DNA of 64,000 bases from Botryobacter ruber (GTDB taxonomy: Bacteria > Bacteroidota > Bacteroidia > Cytophagales > Hymenobacteraceae). Below, in pieces: positions 26,781 through 37,533 of this stretch (position 1 is its first letter; each line of letters begins with the position of its first letter). The notes beneath the pieces were generated by a model, which made no database searches, was not told where the DNA came from, and saw nothing but the letters and a program-made list of their open reading frames with translations. The position numbers and the translations under genes were made by a program. The stretch is from contig NZ_QCZK02000035.1 of the NCBI RefSeq assembly GCF_003347595.2, positions 1 to 64,000 of the forward strand, given 5' to 3'.

Positions 26781-26796
26781 CTGAAACCGATTTCAG
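26781..26796. promoter_or_regulatory. cre-like palindrome
   Basis: CTGAAACCGATTTCAG, with perfect 6-bp arms around CCGA. The inner TGAAACCGATTTCA fits the general LacI/GalR-family operator pattern TGNAANCGNTNNCA. The cognate regulator is not in the window. Confidence 0.4.
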
Positions 26797-27035
26797 TATT
26801 TAGGTTAAAATATCTCCCTTTAAAGCGTACAAAAGGATGAATGATAGAGGTGAGAGGTGCTGTTCTTTTTTTTACTGTTGATTAGGCGGTTTTTAAGTCC
26901 TGGAAGAGTGAATTGGTTTTAAAAATCCGAAACGTCATATAATATATAGGTATTTCCTGTTTTTAGCTTAATTATAAGTAGGTAGAAGTTTTGATGATAT
27001 GTATAAAGAGAAAGAGAAAATATTTGGAAATAAAA

Positions 27036-27051
27036 TTACAACCGATTGCAA
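27036..27051. promoter_or_regulatory. LacI-type operator-like site upstream of SusC
   Basis: TTACAACCGATTGCAA; its complement TTGCAATCGGTTGTAA differs by one base from the palindrome at 61877, which also lies upstream of a SusC gene. Pattern typical of LacI-family operators. Confidence 0.5.
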
Positions 27052-27414
27052 AGTTTTAATTAATAGTTTATACATTTAGACCCTTATAGGCAAATCTTAC
27101 AAGTTTAGATGGAAGATGGGGTTCAATATTTTTTATATGATAATAACTACCATTAGTTCCCAGTGTTTGCTCCTTGGTTTCAATAACGTCCGGATGTAGA
27201 TCTGGTCGGGATTTAGGTGGCGACAGCCTTTAAAGACCGCTTTTTTACATGACATAAACTGGCGCATGATAAGAGCATTGAAAAAGCAATCAAAGATACT
27301 TTTATACAGTCTTAGATGAATTTGAATCTATAATTCAGGTGTATGTAACCTAATCGGTTGATCCAGATTAGCGGGCAGGGCCATTCAAATAGTTTAAAAT
27401 TTAATAATGATAAT

Positions 27415-30400
27415 ATGAAAAAATTACTACGACAAAACCTGCATCTGGTAAAGTATGTATTTTTAGGGGTTTCTGTTCAGTGTTTTTTTGTTGGAGTATC
27501 ATGGGCATCTGATATTAATTTCCAGCCAAAAAACACAGATGAAGTTTACCTTCTGGATGAAAATTCTATACCCAAAGCTAATGAGCGGGCCATTTCTCAA
27601 CAGAGCAGGACAGTTACCGGCAGGGTAATCCTGGGTGATGACAAACAGGGAGCACCTGGGGTAAGTGTTTATGTAAAGGGTACTAGCACTGGTACGGTCA
27701 CAGATATTGATGGCAACTTTAAAATTAATATTCCTTCCCAGGAATCGGTATTGGTTTTTGGTTTTATAGGGTATGTAACACAGGAAGTAACTGTAGGTAA
27801 CCAAACGCAGATTAATGTTACCCTGACTGCCGACACTAAAACGCTGACCGAAGTTGTAGTGGTGGGATATGGTGAGCAGAAAAAAGAAAGTGTGATTGCG
27901 GCCATTGCGCAAACCAAAGGCGCAGTACTCGAGCGGTCCGGTGGCGTGCAAAGCATTGGTGCCGCCTTAACAGGAAATGTTCCGGGTGTTGTTACATCAG
28001 CTAGTACAGGGATGCCTGGTGAAGAAGATCCCCGAATCGTAATTCGTGGAACCAGTTCCTTGAGGGGCGCAGAGCCACTTGTTTTGGTGGATGGTATAGA
28101 GAGGCCGATGAATACGGTGGATATAAGCTCAGTTGAGTCTGTGTCTGTTCTGAAAGATGCCTCTGCTACAGCTGTTTATGGCGTAAGAGGAGCCAATGGC
28201 GTTATCCTGATTACTACCAAAAGAGGTGCCGAAGGAAAAGCTACTATCAGGGCAAGAGTGCAGACTACTGTGAAGGCACCCTCAAAATTACCAGGTAAAG
28301 CCGATGCCTATGATACATACATGGTTCGGAACCGGGTAATTGAGAATGAGCTTTCGGTAAGGCCGGCAAGCTGGGTAGATTATCGTCCGCAGGCTATTAT
28401 TGATAAATACAGAAACCCGGCTAATGAGGAAGAGTTGCAACGATATCCGAATATAGACTGGCAGAAGGAATTGTTTAAGGATTATGCAATGGCCTATAAT
28501 GCAAGTCTTAATGTTAGTGGAGGTACAAAGCTTGTAAAGTATTTTACTGCTGTTGATTATATGCAGGAAAATGACCTCTTCAAAGTTTATGATAATAAAA
28601 GAGGGTACGAGGGTGGTTATGGTTATAACCGTATGAACGTTCGGAGTAACCTGGACTTTCAGTTAACACCTACCACCGTTTTAAGAAGTAACCTTGCCGG
28701 CTCGTACGGTGTGCAGAAAAGGCCTAGAATAAACCTGAACGAATACAATGCGTGGATTTCTGCCTACGTCAATGCACCTGATGTATTTTATCCGCAATAT
28801 TCTGATGGTACATGGGGCTACTATGCGCCAAATCCCAGTAGAGCAGAAAACTCTATGAGAGTAATAGGAACCACTGGTTACAGGTATAATACAACTACAC
28901 GCCTTAACACAGATTTTACACTGGATCAAAAGCTGGATTTCATTACAAAAGGCCTGAAGTTTTCCGGTACCCTTGCCTTTGATAATACCTTTGTTGAGGT
29001 CGATAGAGGAATTGATGAAGGTTTTAATACTGTCCAGGAAAAATGGATAGATCCTGTTACAGGGTTAGAAAGTTACAGGCAGGCTTTTGATGCAAACAAC
29101 AGGTTTGATTATCGGGAATCTGTAGCATGGACAACAACCGGCGGCTTAGTAGATAATAGGTTTACTCAGCGTAGGCTTTTTTACCAGGCACAACTTAATT
29201 ATGCCACTAAGATAGGGCAGAAGCATAACATCACATCCATGGCTCTTTTTAACCGTAACGAAACGGCCATGGGTAGCCGGATTCCAAGCTATCGCGAAGA
29301 CTGGGTGTATAGGGCTACTTATAATTACGACAGTAGATACATGTTTGAGTACAACGGGGCCTATACCGGATCAGAAAAATTCAGCCCGGAAAACCGTTTT
29401 GCCTTCTTCCAGTCAGCAGGCGTTGGTTGGTTAATTTCGAGCGAAAAATTCATGAAATCAATCAGCTTTCTGGATTACCTGAAAGTAAGAGCCAACTACG
29501 GGCAAATTGGGGACGATGCTGGAACTGACCTCCAGCACCTGTTTATGTCACAATGGGCATATGGTGGTCGGTCTAATTTAGGCACAGTCGGAGAAGGAGG
29601 AGCCCAAAGTCCATATGTCTGGTACAGAGAGGCAGCAGTTGGAAACCCGGCACTAAAATGGGAGACAGTTACAAAAGGAAACGTAGGTATTGAGTTTGAA
29701 TTTCTAAAAGGCCTAATAAGAGGTAGCGTAGATTTCTTCCAGGATAAGCGAGAAGATATTCTCTTAGCAGGTAATCAGCGTGCAATTCCTTTCTACTACG
29801 GTAGTCTGGGTAGCTTGCAAGCTCCGACAGCCAACTTAGGAGAAGTACACAACAGGGGTTTTGAGTATGAGCTTAACCTTAACCACACCTTCGGGAACGG
29901 GTTGCGCTTGTGGTCTAATATGAATATGACACATGCCAGAAACAAAATCATTGAACGGGACGATCCGCAGTTGCTTCCTGAATATCAAAAGCAGGAAGGA
30001 AGACGAATAGGGCAGGCTACTTCTCATGTAAATCATGATTATTACAATACCTGGGATGAACTTTATGCCAGCACAATGCATGACCAGAATGATGGGTTCA
30101 AATTGCCAGGAAACTACCATCTCATTGACTATAATGCTGATGGTTTGATTGATGCACGGGATGTTATTCCATACGGTCATTCGGGTACGCCTGAAAACAC
30201 CTACAATGCTACTTTCGGTTTTGAGTGGAAAGGGTTTAGCAGCTTTGCGCAGTTCTACGGTGTAAATAATGTAACACGGCAGGTGGTATTTGGTAGCTTA
30301 GGTGGACAAAACAATGTTGTATACGCCGAAGGTACTTACTGGTCTAAAGATAATCCAAATGCTGATACACCTCTGCCTCGTTGGCTTTCTACGCCGGCTG

Positions 30401-30663
30401 GCTATTACAGAGGTACCCAGTATATGTTTGATGGCTCTTATGTCCGTCTGAAGAACATGGAAGTGGCCTATACATTTGATTCTAATTTAGTAAAACGACT
30501 AGGTGTGAACAATGTGAGACTTTTTGTAAACGGTAATAACCTACTGTTATGGACTAAAATGCCAGACGACAGAGAATCTAATTTTGCAGGCACAGGATGG
30601 GCTTCACAAGGCGCGTACCCAACTGTAAAAAGATATAATGTTGGGGCTAATATTACATTTTAA
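27415..30663 (+). CDS. SusC-like TonB-dependent outer-membrane transporter (first pair)
   Basis: 1082 residues from ATG 27415 (a longer frame from 27358 would place 19 polar residues before the signal). Signal region to about residue 35; carboxypeptidase-regulatory-like beta domain ~68-150 (TVTGRVILGDDKQGAPGVSVYVKG, YVTQEVTVGNQTQINV); plug domain from ~165 with the usual EVVVVGYGEQKKESV, VRGANGVILITTKRG; barrel to the C-terminal NVGANITF. It imports oligosaccharides across the outer membrane with its SusD partner, 13 bp downstream. It is the first gene of a six-gene operon ending at the terminator near 40.75 kb. Confidence 0.95.
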   Translation: MKKLLRQNLHLVKYVFLGVSVQCFFVGVSWASDINFQPKNTDEVYLLDENSIPKANERAISQQSRTVTGRVILGDDKQGAPGVSVYVKGTSTGTVTDIDGNFKINIPSQESVLVFGFIGYVTQEVTVGNQTQINVTLTADTKTLTEVVVVGYGEQKKESVIAAIAQTKGAVLERSGGVQSIGAALTGNVPGVVTSASTGMPGEEDPRIVIRGTSSLRGAEPLVLVDGIERPMNTVDISSVESVSVLKDASATAVYGVRGANGVILITTKRGAEGKATIRARVQTTVKAPSKLPGKADAYDTYMVRNRVIENELSVRPASWVDYRPQAIIDKYRNPANEEELQRYPNIDWQKELFKDYAMAYNASLNVSGGTKLVKYFTAVDYMQENDLFKVYDNKRGYEGGYGYNRMNVRSNLDFQLTPTTVLRSNLAGSYGVQKRPRINLNEYNAWISAYVNAPDVFYPQYSDGTWGYYAPNPSRAENSMRVIGTTGYRYNTTTRLNTDFTLDQKLDFITKGLKFSGTLAFDNTFVEVDRGIDEGFNTVQEKWIDPVTGLESYRQAFDANNRFDYRESVAWTTTGGLVDNRFTQRRLFYQAQLNYATKIGQKHNITSMALFNRNETAMGSRIPSYREDWVYRATYNYDSRYMFEYNGAYTGSEKFSPENRFAFFQSAGVGWLISSEKFMKSISFLDYLKVRANYGQIGDDAGTDLQHLFMSQWAYGGRSNLGTVGEGGAQSPYVWYREAAVGNPALKWETVTKGNVGIEFEFLKGLIRGSVDFFQDKREDILLAGNQRAIPFYYGSLGSLQAPTANLGEVHNRGFEYELNLNHTFGNGLRLWSNMNMTHARNKIIERDDPQLLPEYQKQEGRRIGQATSHVNHDYYNTWDELYASTMHDQNDGFKLPGNYHLIDYNADGLIDARDVIPYGHSGTPENTYNATFGFEWKGFSSFAQFYGVNNVTRQVVFGSLGGQNNVVYAEGTYWSKDNPNADTPLPRWLSTPAGYYRGTQYMFDGSYVRLKNMEVAYTFDSNLVKRLGVNNVRLFVNGNNLLLWTKMPDDRESNFAGTGWASQGAYPTVKRYNVGANITF

Positions 30664-30676
30664 TTAAATAAATAAT

Positions 30677-32596
30677 ATGAAAAAGTATCTGAAATATATC
30701 GTAAGAGGCAGCTTGGCACTATGCATAATTATGTTTGCCTCTTGCGAAGATTACCTGGAAAGGACCCCTGAATCTATAGTATCTCCGGACCAGGCATTTA
30801 AAAATTATGTTAATTTCCAGGGCTATACAGAAGAGCTTTATCATGCCATTCCTGATTTTACCAATGCCTATTGGACAAATTCATGGAACTGGGGAGAAGA
30901 CGAAATACAGTCTACAGCTCGTGATTTCCATTTTGATGTGAAAATTGATAACGGAAATTTCTGGGGATGGCAGCGAGAACATGATGGCTGGGGGGCCGGA
31001 TGGATGGATGGTGGCGGTAGTACAAATAATGACAGGATGTCGAAGAGGTTATGGCCACTTGGCTGGTACGGCATACGCAAAGCAAACCTTGGTCTTGCTA
31101 ACCTGGATAAAATGACCGATGCAACAGAAGAGGAGAAGAAACTGATTAAAGGTCAGTTGCTTTTCTTCAGGGCATGGTTCCATTTTCAATTTATTCAGTA
31201 TTTTGGAGGGCTTCCATACATCGATTACGTACTCCCTTCCGATGAGCCGTTAAGATTGCCCCGACTCAGTTACCACGAGAGCGCTGAAAAAGTTGCAAAA
31301 GATTTAAGGGAAGCCGCTGACTTACTGCCTATAAATTGGGATAATACTGTTGCAGGAAGAAAAACGCTTGGACAAAATGATCTGCGTATCAACAAGATCA
31401 TGGCGCTGGGATATTTAGGGAAAAATTATCTTTGGGCGGCAAGTCCATTGATGAATAAAGTTTCAACAGGAAATAGTACCTATAACCAGGAATATGCCAA
31501 AAAAGCTGCCGAAGCATTTGGTGAGTTATTATCCCTGGTAGAAAATGGCCAGACTCAATATGGTTTGTTTCCTTTTGCACAATACTCCCGTAATTTCTAT
31601 ACAACAGGACAAAACTGGAGAATGCCGGGAAGTATTATTGATCCTACTTCAAATATGACTGTTGCCGAGGCCATTTTCCGGTCTCCTACATGGGGTGCAA
31701 ACGGATCAAACTGGGGTACAAGTAAGCAATATCAACCAGCGATATTAGCTGACGGAGATGTAAAGTTTTTGCCGACATCTAATTATGTAGCCTATTATGG
31801 AATGGCAAACGGGTTGCCTATTGAAGATATAACAAAGGCTGATCCGGTTTCCGGGTATGATCCGGAGTATCCATGGAAAGGCCGTGACCCACGCTTTTAT
31901 AATGATATTGTGTATGATGGCGTAAAGACTGTGCAGGGAAGTATACCTACGAGTGTTCCTGACCATGCTACTGTCCGTTATGCCGATCTTTCCACCGGCG
32001 GTAGATACAGGAATGTAGCAACCGGTAGCCGTACGGGATACCTGCTTTACAAGTTTATTCCAATAACTGCAAACAAATATGATAACGGATATGATTACGG
32101 TAACAGCCTTCATATCAAAGTTCCATACATGCGTTTAGCTGATGTTTATCTGATGTATGCAGAAGCTGCTGCGCAGGCATATGGGTCTCCTACCGGTAAA
32201 GCTCCAAATTATAGTAAGACTGCAGTTGAAGCCGTAAATGTGATCCGTGACAGGGCCGGTGTTGGACAAGTCGCTTCCAGCTTCCTTGGCTCGCTAGATG
32301 CCTTTATGGAGGAATTAAGACGTGAACGGGCTGTGGAACTTGCATATGAAGGACACCGTTTTAATGACCTTCGCCGCTGGTTATTACTCACCGAAAGCCC
32401 ATATACACTTAAAAAGTCTGTAGAGTTTGATAGGGTAGGTACATTTAATGCGCAGGATCCAAGCCAAAACAAAGTAGCTAACCTAAGAGAGCAGGTTATT
32501 CTGGAACGAAAGTTCAGTGATAAACACTACTGGTTACCTTTGAAGGTAGCTGATGTAAACATGTACCCGGAGCTTTATCAAAATCCAGGTTGGTAA
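30677..32596 (+). CDS. SusD-like surface glycan-binding lipoprotein (first pair)
   Basis: 639 residues, lipoprotein signal ending IIMFASC. SusD/RagB features: EDYLERTPESIVSPDQAF near the start, TPR-like helical bundle (RAWFHFQFIQYFGGLPYID), and the C-terminal MRLADVYLMYAEAAAQAYG ... AVEAVNVIRDRAGVG ... FMEELRRERAVELAYEGHRFNDLRRW. It sits as a lid on the SusC channel and binds the incoming oligosaccharide. Larger than the typical ~550 residues. 13 bp from SusC and 42 bp before the second SusC. Confidence 0.95.
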   Translation: MKKYLKYIVRGSLALCIIMFASCEDYLERTPESIVSPDQAFKNYVNFQGYTEELYHAIPDFTNAYWTNSWNWGEDEIQSTARDFHFDVKIDNGNFWGWQREHDGWGAGWMDGGGSTNNDRMSKRLWPLGWYGIRKANLGLANLDKMTDATEEEKKLIKGQLLFFRAWFHFQFIQYFGGLPYIDYVLPSDEPLRLPRLSYHESAEKVAKDLREAADLLPINWDNTVAGRKTLGQNDLRINKIMALGYLGKNYLWAASPLMNKVSTGNSTYNQEYAKKAAEAFGELLSLVENGQTQYGLFPFAQYSRNFYTTGQNWRMPGSIIDPTSNMTVAEAIFRSPTWGANGSNWGTSKQYQPAILADGDVKFLPTSNYVAYYGMANGLPIEDITKADPVSGYDPEYPWKGRDPRFYNDIVYDGVKTVQGSIPTSVPDHATVRYADLSTGGRYRNVATGSRTGYLLYKFIPITANKYDNGYDYGNSLHIKVPYMRLADVYLMYAEAAAQAYGSPTGKAPNYSKTAVEAVNVIRDRAGVGQVASSFLGSLDAFMEELRRERAVELAYEGHRFNDLRRWLLLTESPYTLKKSVEFDRVGTFNAQDPSQNKVANLREQVILERKFSDKHYWLPLKVADVNMYPELYQNPGW

Positions 32597-32638
32597 TCTA
32601 ATTATGATTTTAAATAATAAAGTTTAAAACTGAACATA

Positions 32639-35600
32639 ATGAAACACATATATAAGAAGGTAGTTTTAGGTGCGATTGCCACTGTATTACCAGTGATGAT
32701 GCACGCGCAGACTACTGATAAAATAAATATTCAGGCAGTAGTTCGTGATGCTAAAGGTAATCCGCTACGAGGTGTTGTAGTGAAAAATGAATTGGATAAT
32801 AGCATTACTGCTGTTACAGATTCCCTGGGGGCATTTACCTTAAGTACATCACCTAATGCTATTCTGACAGTGGGCGCTTCGGGATATAAATCAAAATCAG
32901 TTGTAGCGAGCTCAGATTTGAGCGAAATTACAATTGCCTTAGATCAATATAACAGGCCGGTACAGGTAGCACACCGAAAAGTCGACCAAAAGGATCTTAC
33001 CACGGAAGTTACAGTTGTTGACGTGTCGGAAATGCTGGAAAAAAACTACACTACCTCCAGCTTACAAAATATGGAAGGATTAGCTAATGGCTTCCATGGC
33101 AACATCTGGGGGATGGACGAATATTTAGTATTGGTAGACGGGGTACCTCGCGATGCGGGTAGCGTTATGCCTACTGAAATAGACCAGATAACTTTCTTGA
33201 AAGGTGTGTCAGCAGTGGCTCTGTATGGTAGTCGTGGAGCAAAAGGCATTGTGTATATTACTACAAAAAGAGGAGTGGTAGGAGATCTGCAAATTAGAGG
33301 CAGGGTAAATAGTGGCATCCATGTTCCAAAAAGCTACCCTAAGTATCTTGGCTCGGCAGAATATATGACACTGTATAATGAAGCGCGCCGTAATGACGGG
33401 CTGAGTGATTTGTATTCAGAGTCAACTATTTATAACCATGCCATTGGGGAGAATCCTTATAGATATCCGAGTATAGATTTCTATTCACCAGAATACCTGA
33501 AGAAAACTTATAACAGACACGATGCAACTGTTGAAATCTCAGGGGGCAATCAAAAAGCCCGTTACTATACTAATATTGGGTTTAATACCGAAGGCTCTTT
33601 GCTAAACTTTGGTGAAGCCCTTAAGCATAATAGCAACGACCGTCTTAATGTTCGCGGTAATGTAGATGTAAGTATAACAGATAACATTTATGCAAAAGTT
33701 GATGCTGCTGCTATCTACTACAATCAGCGCGGTGTAAATACTAATTACTGGCAAAGTGCTGCTACACTTCGCCCGAATAGGTTTGCTCCACTTGTGCCGA
33801 TAAGTATGATCGAAGCCAATGATGAGGCCTCATTAATATTGGCAAACAATAGCAGTAATATTATTGACGGCAGGTTTGTTTTAGGTGGTACACAATTAGA
33901 ACAAACAAATCCCTTTGCAACCATTTACGCTGGAGGAAACTCGCAATTCACAAGCCGCCAGTTCCAGTTTAACACGACAGTTGGTGCTAACCTGAGCAAT
34001 GTGTTGCAAGGCTTAAGCTTTGAGTCCACCATAGGGCTAGACTACGCTACTTCTTATACCCAATCCTTTAACAACGATTATGCTGTATTTGCACCAACCT
34101 GGAACAGTTATGCAGGATATGACCAGATCACTAGTTTAACACAGTTTGGTACTGATGCAAGAACAGGTAATCAAAATGTTTCTGGAAGTACCTTCAGGCA
34201 AAACCTCGCCTTTTCCGGTCAGTTTAATTACCTGAATACGATAAATGATAACCACAACATTTCAGCCATGTTGGTGGCTAATGGTTTCCAGTTGTCTAAC
34301 TCTGGTGTGTACCACAGGACAAGTAATGCAAACCTGGGACTTCACCTGGGGTATGATTTCAAGAATAAATACTATGCAGACTTCAATGGTGCCTTGGTGC
34401 ACTCAGCAAGACTGCCTGAGGCTAACCGACAAGCTTTTTCGCCTACAGTATCCCTGGGCTGGCGAATCAGTGAAGAAGATTTCCTGCAAGGTTCATCGGT
34501 AGTAGACAACCTGAAGCTAACCGCATCGGCTGGTAGATTGTATACAGACATGAGTATTAACGACTATTACCTGTATACAGAAAATTATAACCAGACAGAA
34601 GGATCCTGGTTTGGCTGGAGAGACGGATCGCTTAGCAGAACTACAGACTCAAGACGAGGTGCTAACCCTGATCTGACATTTGCAAAGAGAGATGAAGTAA
34701 ATGTGGGCCTCGACGCATCATTATTTAATAACCTGGTAAACTTTGAGGGTTCGGTTTTTGCAAATAAAATGACTGGTAATGTTGTACAAACACCTGTTTT
34801 GTATCCAAGTTATTTTGTCACAGGTTTCCCAAATGCTAATTTTCTTCCCTATATCAACTATAATGATGATCAGCGGGTAGGGTTCGATTATAACCTGAGG
34901 CTTAACAATAAGCTCAATGAACTAGAATGGACAGTAGGATTTGTAGGAAGTTACTATAAGACCACTGCTATTAAACGAGCAGAATTTTTCGAAGATGAAT
35001 ATCAATATAGAGAAGGAAAACCTTTGGATGCCATTTGGGGATTACAAAGCGAAGGCTTTTTCACAAGCCAGGATGAAATAGAGAGTTCTCCCAAACAGAG
35101 TTTCGGTCCGGTACAACCAGGTGATTTAAAGTACAAAGATCAGAATGGTGATGGAATAATAAATGCACAGGATGAAGTATTTCTTGGAAGAGGTGGTTGG
35201 TACGGATCACCGCTAACTTTGGGCCTCAACCTGACTGCTAAATGGAAAAACTTTACCTTCTTTGCTTTAGGCCTTGGCCGTTATGGTGCTTATGCCATGA
35301 AGAACAATTCATACTTTTGGATAGCCGGCGAAGATAAGTATTCTGAAGTTGTACGTGGTCGCTGGACAGAAGAAACTAAAGAGACAGCAACTTTCCCACG
35401 ACTGACAACTTTAGGAAGAAATAATAACTTCCGCAATTCAGACTTCTGGCTTTACAAAAACAACAGATTCGATCTGGCTAAAATTCAGGTTTCTTATGAC
35501 CTGCCTCAGAGAGTCTTTGGGAATTCATTTATCCGCGAAATGGGGGTGTATGCTAGTGGGTTCAATCTTCTTACAGTCTCTAAAGAACGTGAGTTGATGG

Positions 35601-35665
35601 AGATGAATGTAGGGGGGGCTCCTCAGACAAGATTTTACAATCTAGGGGTTAAAGCATTATTTTAA
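32639..35665 (+). CDS. SusC-like TonB-dependent transporter (second pair)
   Basis: 1008 residues with a signal peptide ending VMMHAQ. Carboxypeptidase-regulatory-like domain ~30-105 (VRDAKGNPLRGVVVKNELDN), then a plug in which the TonB-box/plug start is less canonical (KDLTTEVTVVDVSEM) and the plug is short (MEGLANGFHGNIWGMDEYLV, YGSRGAKGIVYITTKRG). The barrel ends NLGVKALF. Diverged from the first SusC rather than a recent duplicate. Transports a different or larger xylan fragment (inference). Partner SusD starts 20 bp downstream. Confidence 0.93.
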   Translation: MKHIYKKVVLGAIATVLPVMMHAQTTDKINIQAVVRDAKGNPLRGVVVKNELDNSITAVTDSLGAFTLSTSPNAILTVGASGYKSKSVVASSDLSEITIALDQYNRPVQVAHRKVDQKDLTTEVTVVDVSEMLEKNYTTSSLQNMEGLANGFHGNIWGMDEYLVLVDGVPRDAGSVMPTEIDQITFLKGVSAVALYGSRGAKGIVYITTKRGVVGDLQIRGRVNSGIHVPKSYPKYLGSAEYMTLYNEARRNDGLSDLYSESTIYNHAIGENPYRYPSIDFYSPEYLKKTYNRHDATVEISGGNQKARYYTNIGFNTEGSLLNFGEALKHNSNDRLNVRGNVDVSITDNIYAKVDAAAIYYNQRGVNTNYWQSAATLRPNRFAPLVPISMIEANDEASLILANNSSNIIDGRFVLGGTQLEQTNPFATIYAGGNSQFTSRQFQFNTTVGANLSNVLQGLSFESTIGLDYATSYTQSFNNDYAVFAPTWNSYAGYDQITSLTQFGTDARTGNQNVSGSTFRQNLAFSGQFNYLNTINDNHNISAMLVANGFQLSNSGVYHRTSNANLGLHLGYDFKNKYYADFNGALVHSARLPEANRQAFSPTVSLGWRISEEDFLQGSSVVDNLKLTASAGRLYTDMSINDYYLYTENYNQTEGSWFGWRDGSLSRTTDSRRGANPDLTFAKRDEVNVGLDASLFNNLVNFEGSVFANKMTGNVVQTPVLYPSYFVTGFPNANFLPYINYNDDQRVGFDYNLRLNNKLNELEWTVGFVGSYYKTTAIKRAEFFEDEYQYREGKPLDAIWGLQSEGFFTSQDEIESSPKQSFGPVQPGDLKYKDQNGDGIINAQDEVFLGRGGWYGSPLTLGLNLTAKWKNFTFFALGLGRYGAYAMKNNSYFWIAGEDKYSEVVRGRWTEETKETATFPRLTTLGRNNNFRNSDFWLYKNNRFDLAKIQVSYDLPQRVFGNSFIREMGVYASGFNLLTVSKERELMEMNVGGAPQTRFYNLGVKALF

Positions 35666-35685
35666 TAAGAATTAAAAAAAGAGAA

Positions 35686-37476
35686 ATGAAAAAGAAAATA
35701 ATATTCTTTTTGACAGTTGCTGTAATGTTTAGCAGTTGCGATGATTTGTTCGAACCTGCAAACCAAAACATACGGGAGATTGAGGGGATGTACGGAGAGC
35801 CAATATTTGCGCAGGGAATTCTGCTAAATGCATATAATCGCATCCCAACAAACTCATGGTCTTTCAATGATGTTGCAACGGATGATGCTGTAAGTAATGA
35901 TGTAAACAGCGCCTATTTAAGGGCCGCTACAGGGCAATGGGCAGCTAACATGGATCCATTTAACCAGTGGACAAACTCGAAAGCAGCCATTCAATACCTG
36001 AACCTCATGCTAAAAGAGACTGATAAGGTAAACTGGGCGCAAAACCAAGAAGCTAGCGCTATGTTCAATGACCGGATGAAAGGGGAAGCCTATGGACTGC
36101 GGGCGCTGTTTATGTATCATTTGTTGCTGAATCATGCAGGATGGTCTAATGGCCAATTACTAGGTGTGCCTATTTTACTGGAGCCGGAAGATCCAAAATC
36201 AGATTTTAATAAACCCAGGGATACCTTCGAAGCGAATATGCAGCAAATTTACAGCGATGTGAAAATGGCCGAAGAACTTCTTCCTTTAGATTATAATCTG
36301 AACAGTAGTATAACTAATATATCCCAGGTTCCTGAAAAGTATAGAACTGGAAATGATGTAAATGATCTGGATAATTACAGGCGAGTGTTTGGTGAATTTG
36401 CCAGGCAGCGAATGTCAGGTCGTATAGCAAAAGCGATAAGAGCGCAGGCTGCCCTTTTAGCCGCTAGCCCTGCTTATAGTGCAGGTAACACTACCACCTG
36501 GGAAGATGCTGCAAAATTTGCAGGAGAAGTATTACAGCTTAATGGGGGTGTAAGTGGATTGGCCCCTAATGGCGGTACCTGGTATAATAATACGGCAGAA
36601 CTTGCAGGGCTGGCATCCGGAGCTAATCCACCAGAAATTCTGTGGAGAACGGATATTGGTGAAAGTAATGCACTTGAACGACAGATGTTTCCTCCTGATT
36701 TATTTGGTAATGGCCGTCTAAATCCTACGCAGAATCTGGTGAACGCATTTCCAATGAGCAATGGTTACCCAATAACACATGCTTCCAGTAATTTTAATCC
36801 TTCAGATCCTTATGCTGGCCGAGACCCGCGTCTGGCAAAATATATTGTTGTGAACAGAAGTACCTTAGGAGTAAACAATACAATAATCGAGACGGCTGCG
36901 GATGCTCTTACTAATCCAGATGGTACTCCTAATAATGATGCTCTTAACAGGGTAGAAACCTCTACACGAACAGGTTATTATTTAAGGAAGTTACTCCGTC
37001 CGGATGTTAACCTTAATCCTCAGACTACCACCCAGCAAAGACGTTATCAACCACGTATCAGGTATACTGAAATATATCTTGCTTATGCAGAAGCAGCTAA
37101 CGAAGCGTGGGGACCTATGGGAACCGGTTCTTTTGGATTCTCGGCATATGATGTTATTTCTGCAATCAGAAGACGCGCCGGAATTACTCAACCGGATAAT
37201 TACCTGGAATCTGTTAAAGGTAATAAGGAAGCTATGCGTGAACTGATCAGAAATGAGCGTCGTTTAGAATTGAGTTTTGAAGGGTTCCGCTTCTGGGACT
37301 TACGTCGGTGGAAGGAAAACCTCAATGTTCCGGCTCGGGGTGTAATGATTGTAGATGGAAACCACCAGCCATTCATTGTTGAGGAAAGGATATTTACTGA
37401 CTATATGTACCATGGCCCAATTCCATATAGCGAAATTCTGAAGTTTAATGCTTTAACACAAAACAACGGGTGGTAA
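35686..37476 (+). CDS. SusD-like surface glycan-binding lipoprotein (second pair)
   Basis: 596 residues; lipoprotein signal FLTVAVMFSSC. SusD family segments: EIEGMYGEPIFAQGILLNAYNRI, GEAYGLRALFMYHLLLNHAGW, RYTEIYLAYAEAANEAWGP, VISAIRRRAGI and MRELIRNERRLELSFEGFRFWDLRRWKENL. Binds glycan at the cell surface with the preceding SusC (20-bp gap). Layout SusC-SusD-SusC-SusD followed by a DUF5627 lipoprotein and a GH10-like protein matches the xylan PULs described in Bacteroides (family knowledge). Confidence 0.94.
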   Translation: MKKKIIFFLTVAVMFSSCDDLFEPANQNIREIEGMYGEPIFAQGILLNAYNRIPTNSWSFNDVATDDAVSNDVNSAYLRAATGQWAANMDPFNQWTNSKAAIQYLNLMLKETDKVNWAQNQEASAMFNDRMKGEAYGLRALFMYHLLLNHAGWSNGQLLGVPILLEPEDPKSDFNKPRDTFEANMQQIYSDVKMAEELLPLDYNLNSSITNISQVPEKYRTGNDVNDLDNYRRVFGEFARQRMSGRIAKAIRAQAALLAASPAYSAGNTTTWEDAAKFAGEVLQLNGGVSGLAPNGGTWYNNTAELAGLASGANPPEILWRTDIGESNALERQMFPPDLFGNGRLNPTQNLVNAFPMSNGYPITHASSNFNPSDPYAGRDPRLAKYIVVNRSTLGVNNTIIETAADALTNPDGTPNNDALNRVETSTRTGYYLRKLLRPDVNLNPQTTTQQRRYQPRIRYTEIYLAYAEAANEAWGPMGTGSFGFSAYDVISAIRRRAGITQPDNYLESVKGNKEAMRELIRNERRLELSFEGFRFWDLRRWKENLNVPARGVMIVDGNHQPFIVEERIFTDYMYHGPIPYSEILKFNALTQNNGW

Positions 37477-37533
37477 GGAAGGTTAGAACCTATTACATCT
37501 GTTAAATAATCATATAACAAAAAGTTATAAAAG

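Larger units (their letters stand above)
25810..27414. other. 1.6-kb divergent regulatory region HTCS / SusC
   Basis: No convincing gene on either strand. In order it holds: a tandem-box operator with -7 box (26137-26245), a dispersed repeat copy (26649-26682), a palindrome CTGAAACCGATTTCAG (26781-26796) and a LacI-type operator-like TTACAACCGATTGCAA (27036-27051). The -7 box of the first element points right, toward the SusC gene 1.17 kb away, so either a very long leader or an unannotated RNA lies between. Confidence 0.6.
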
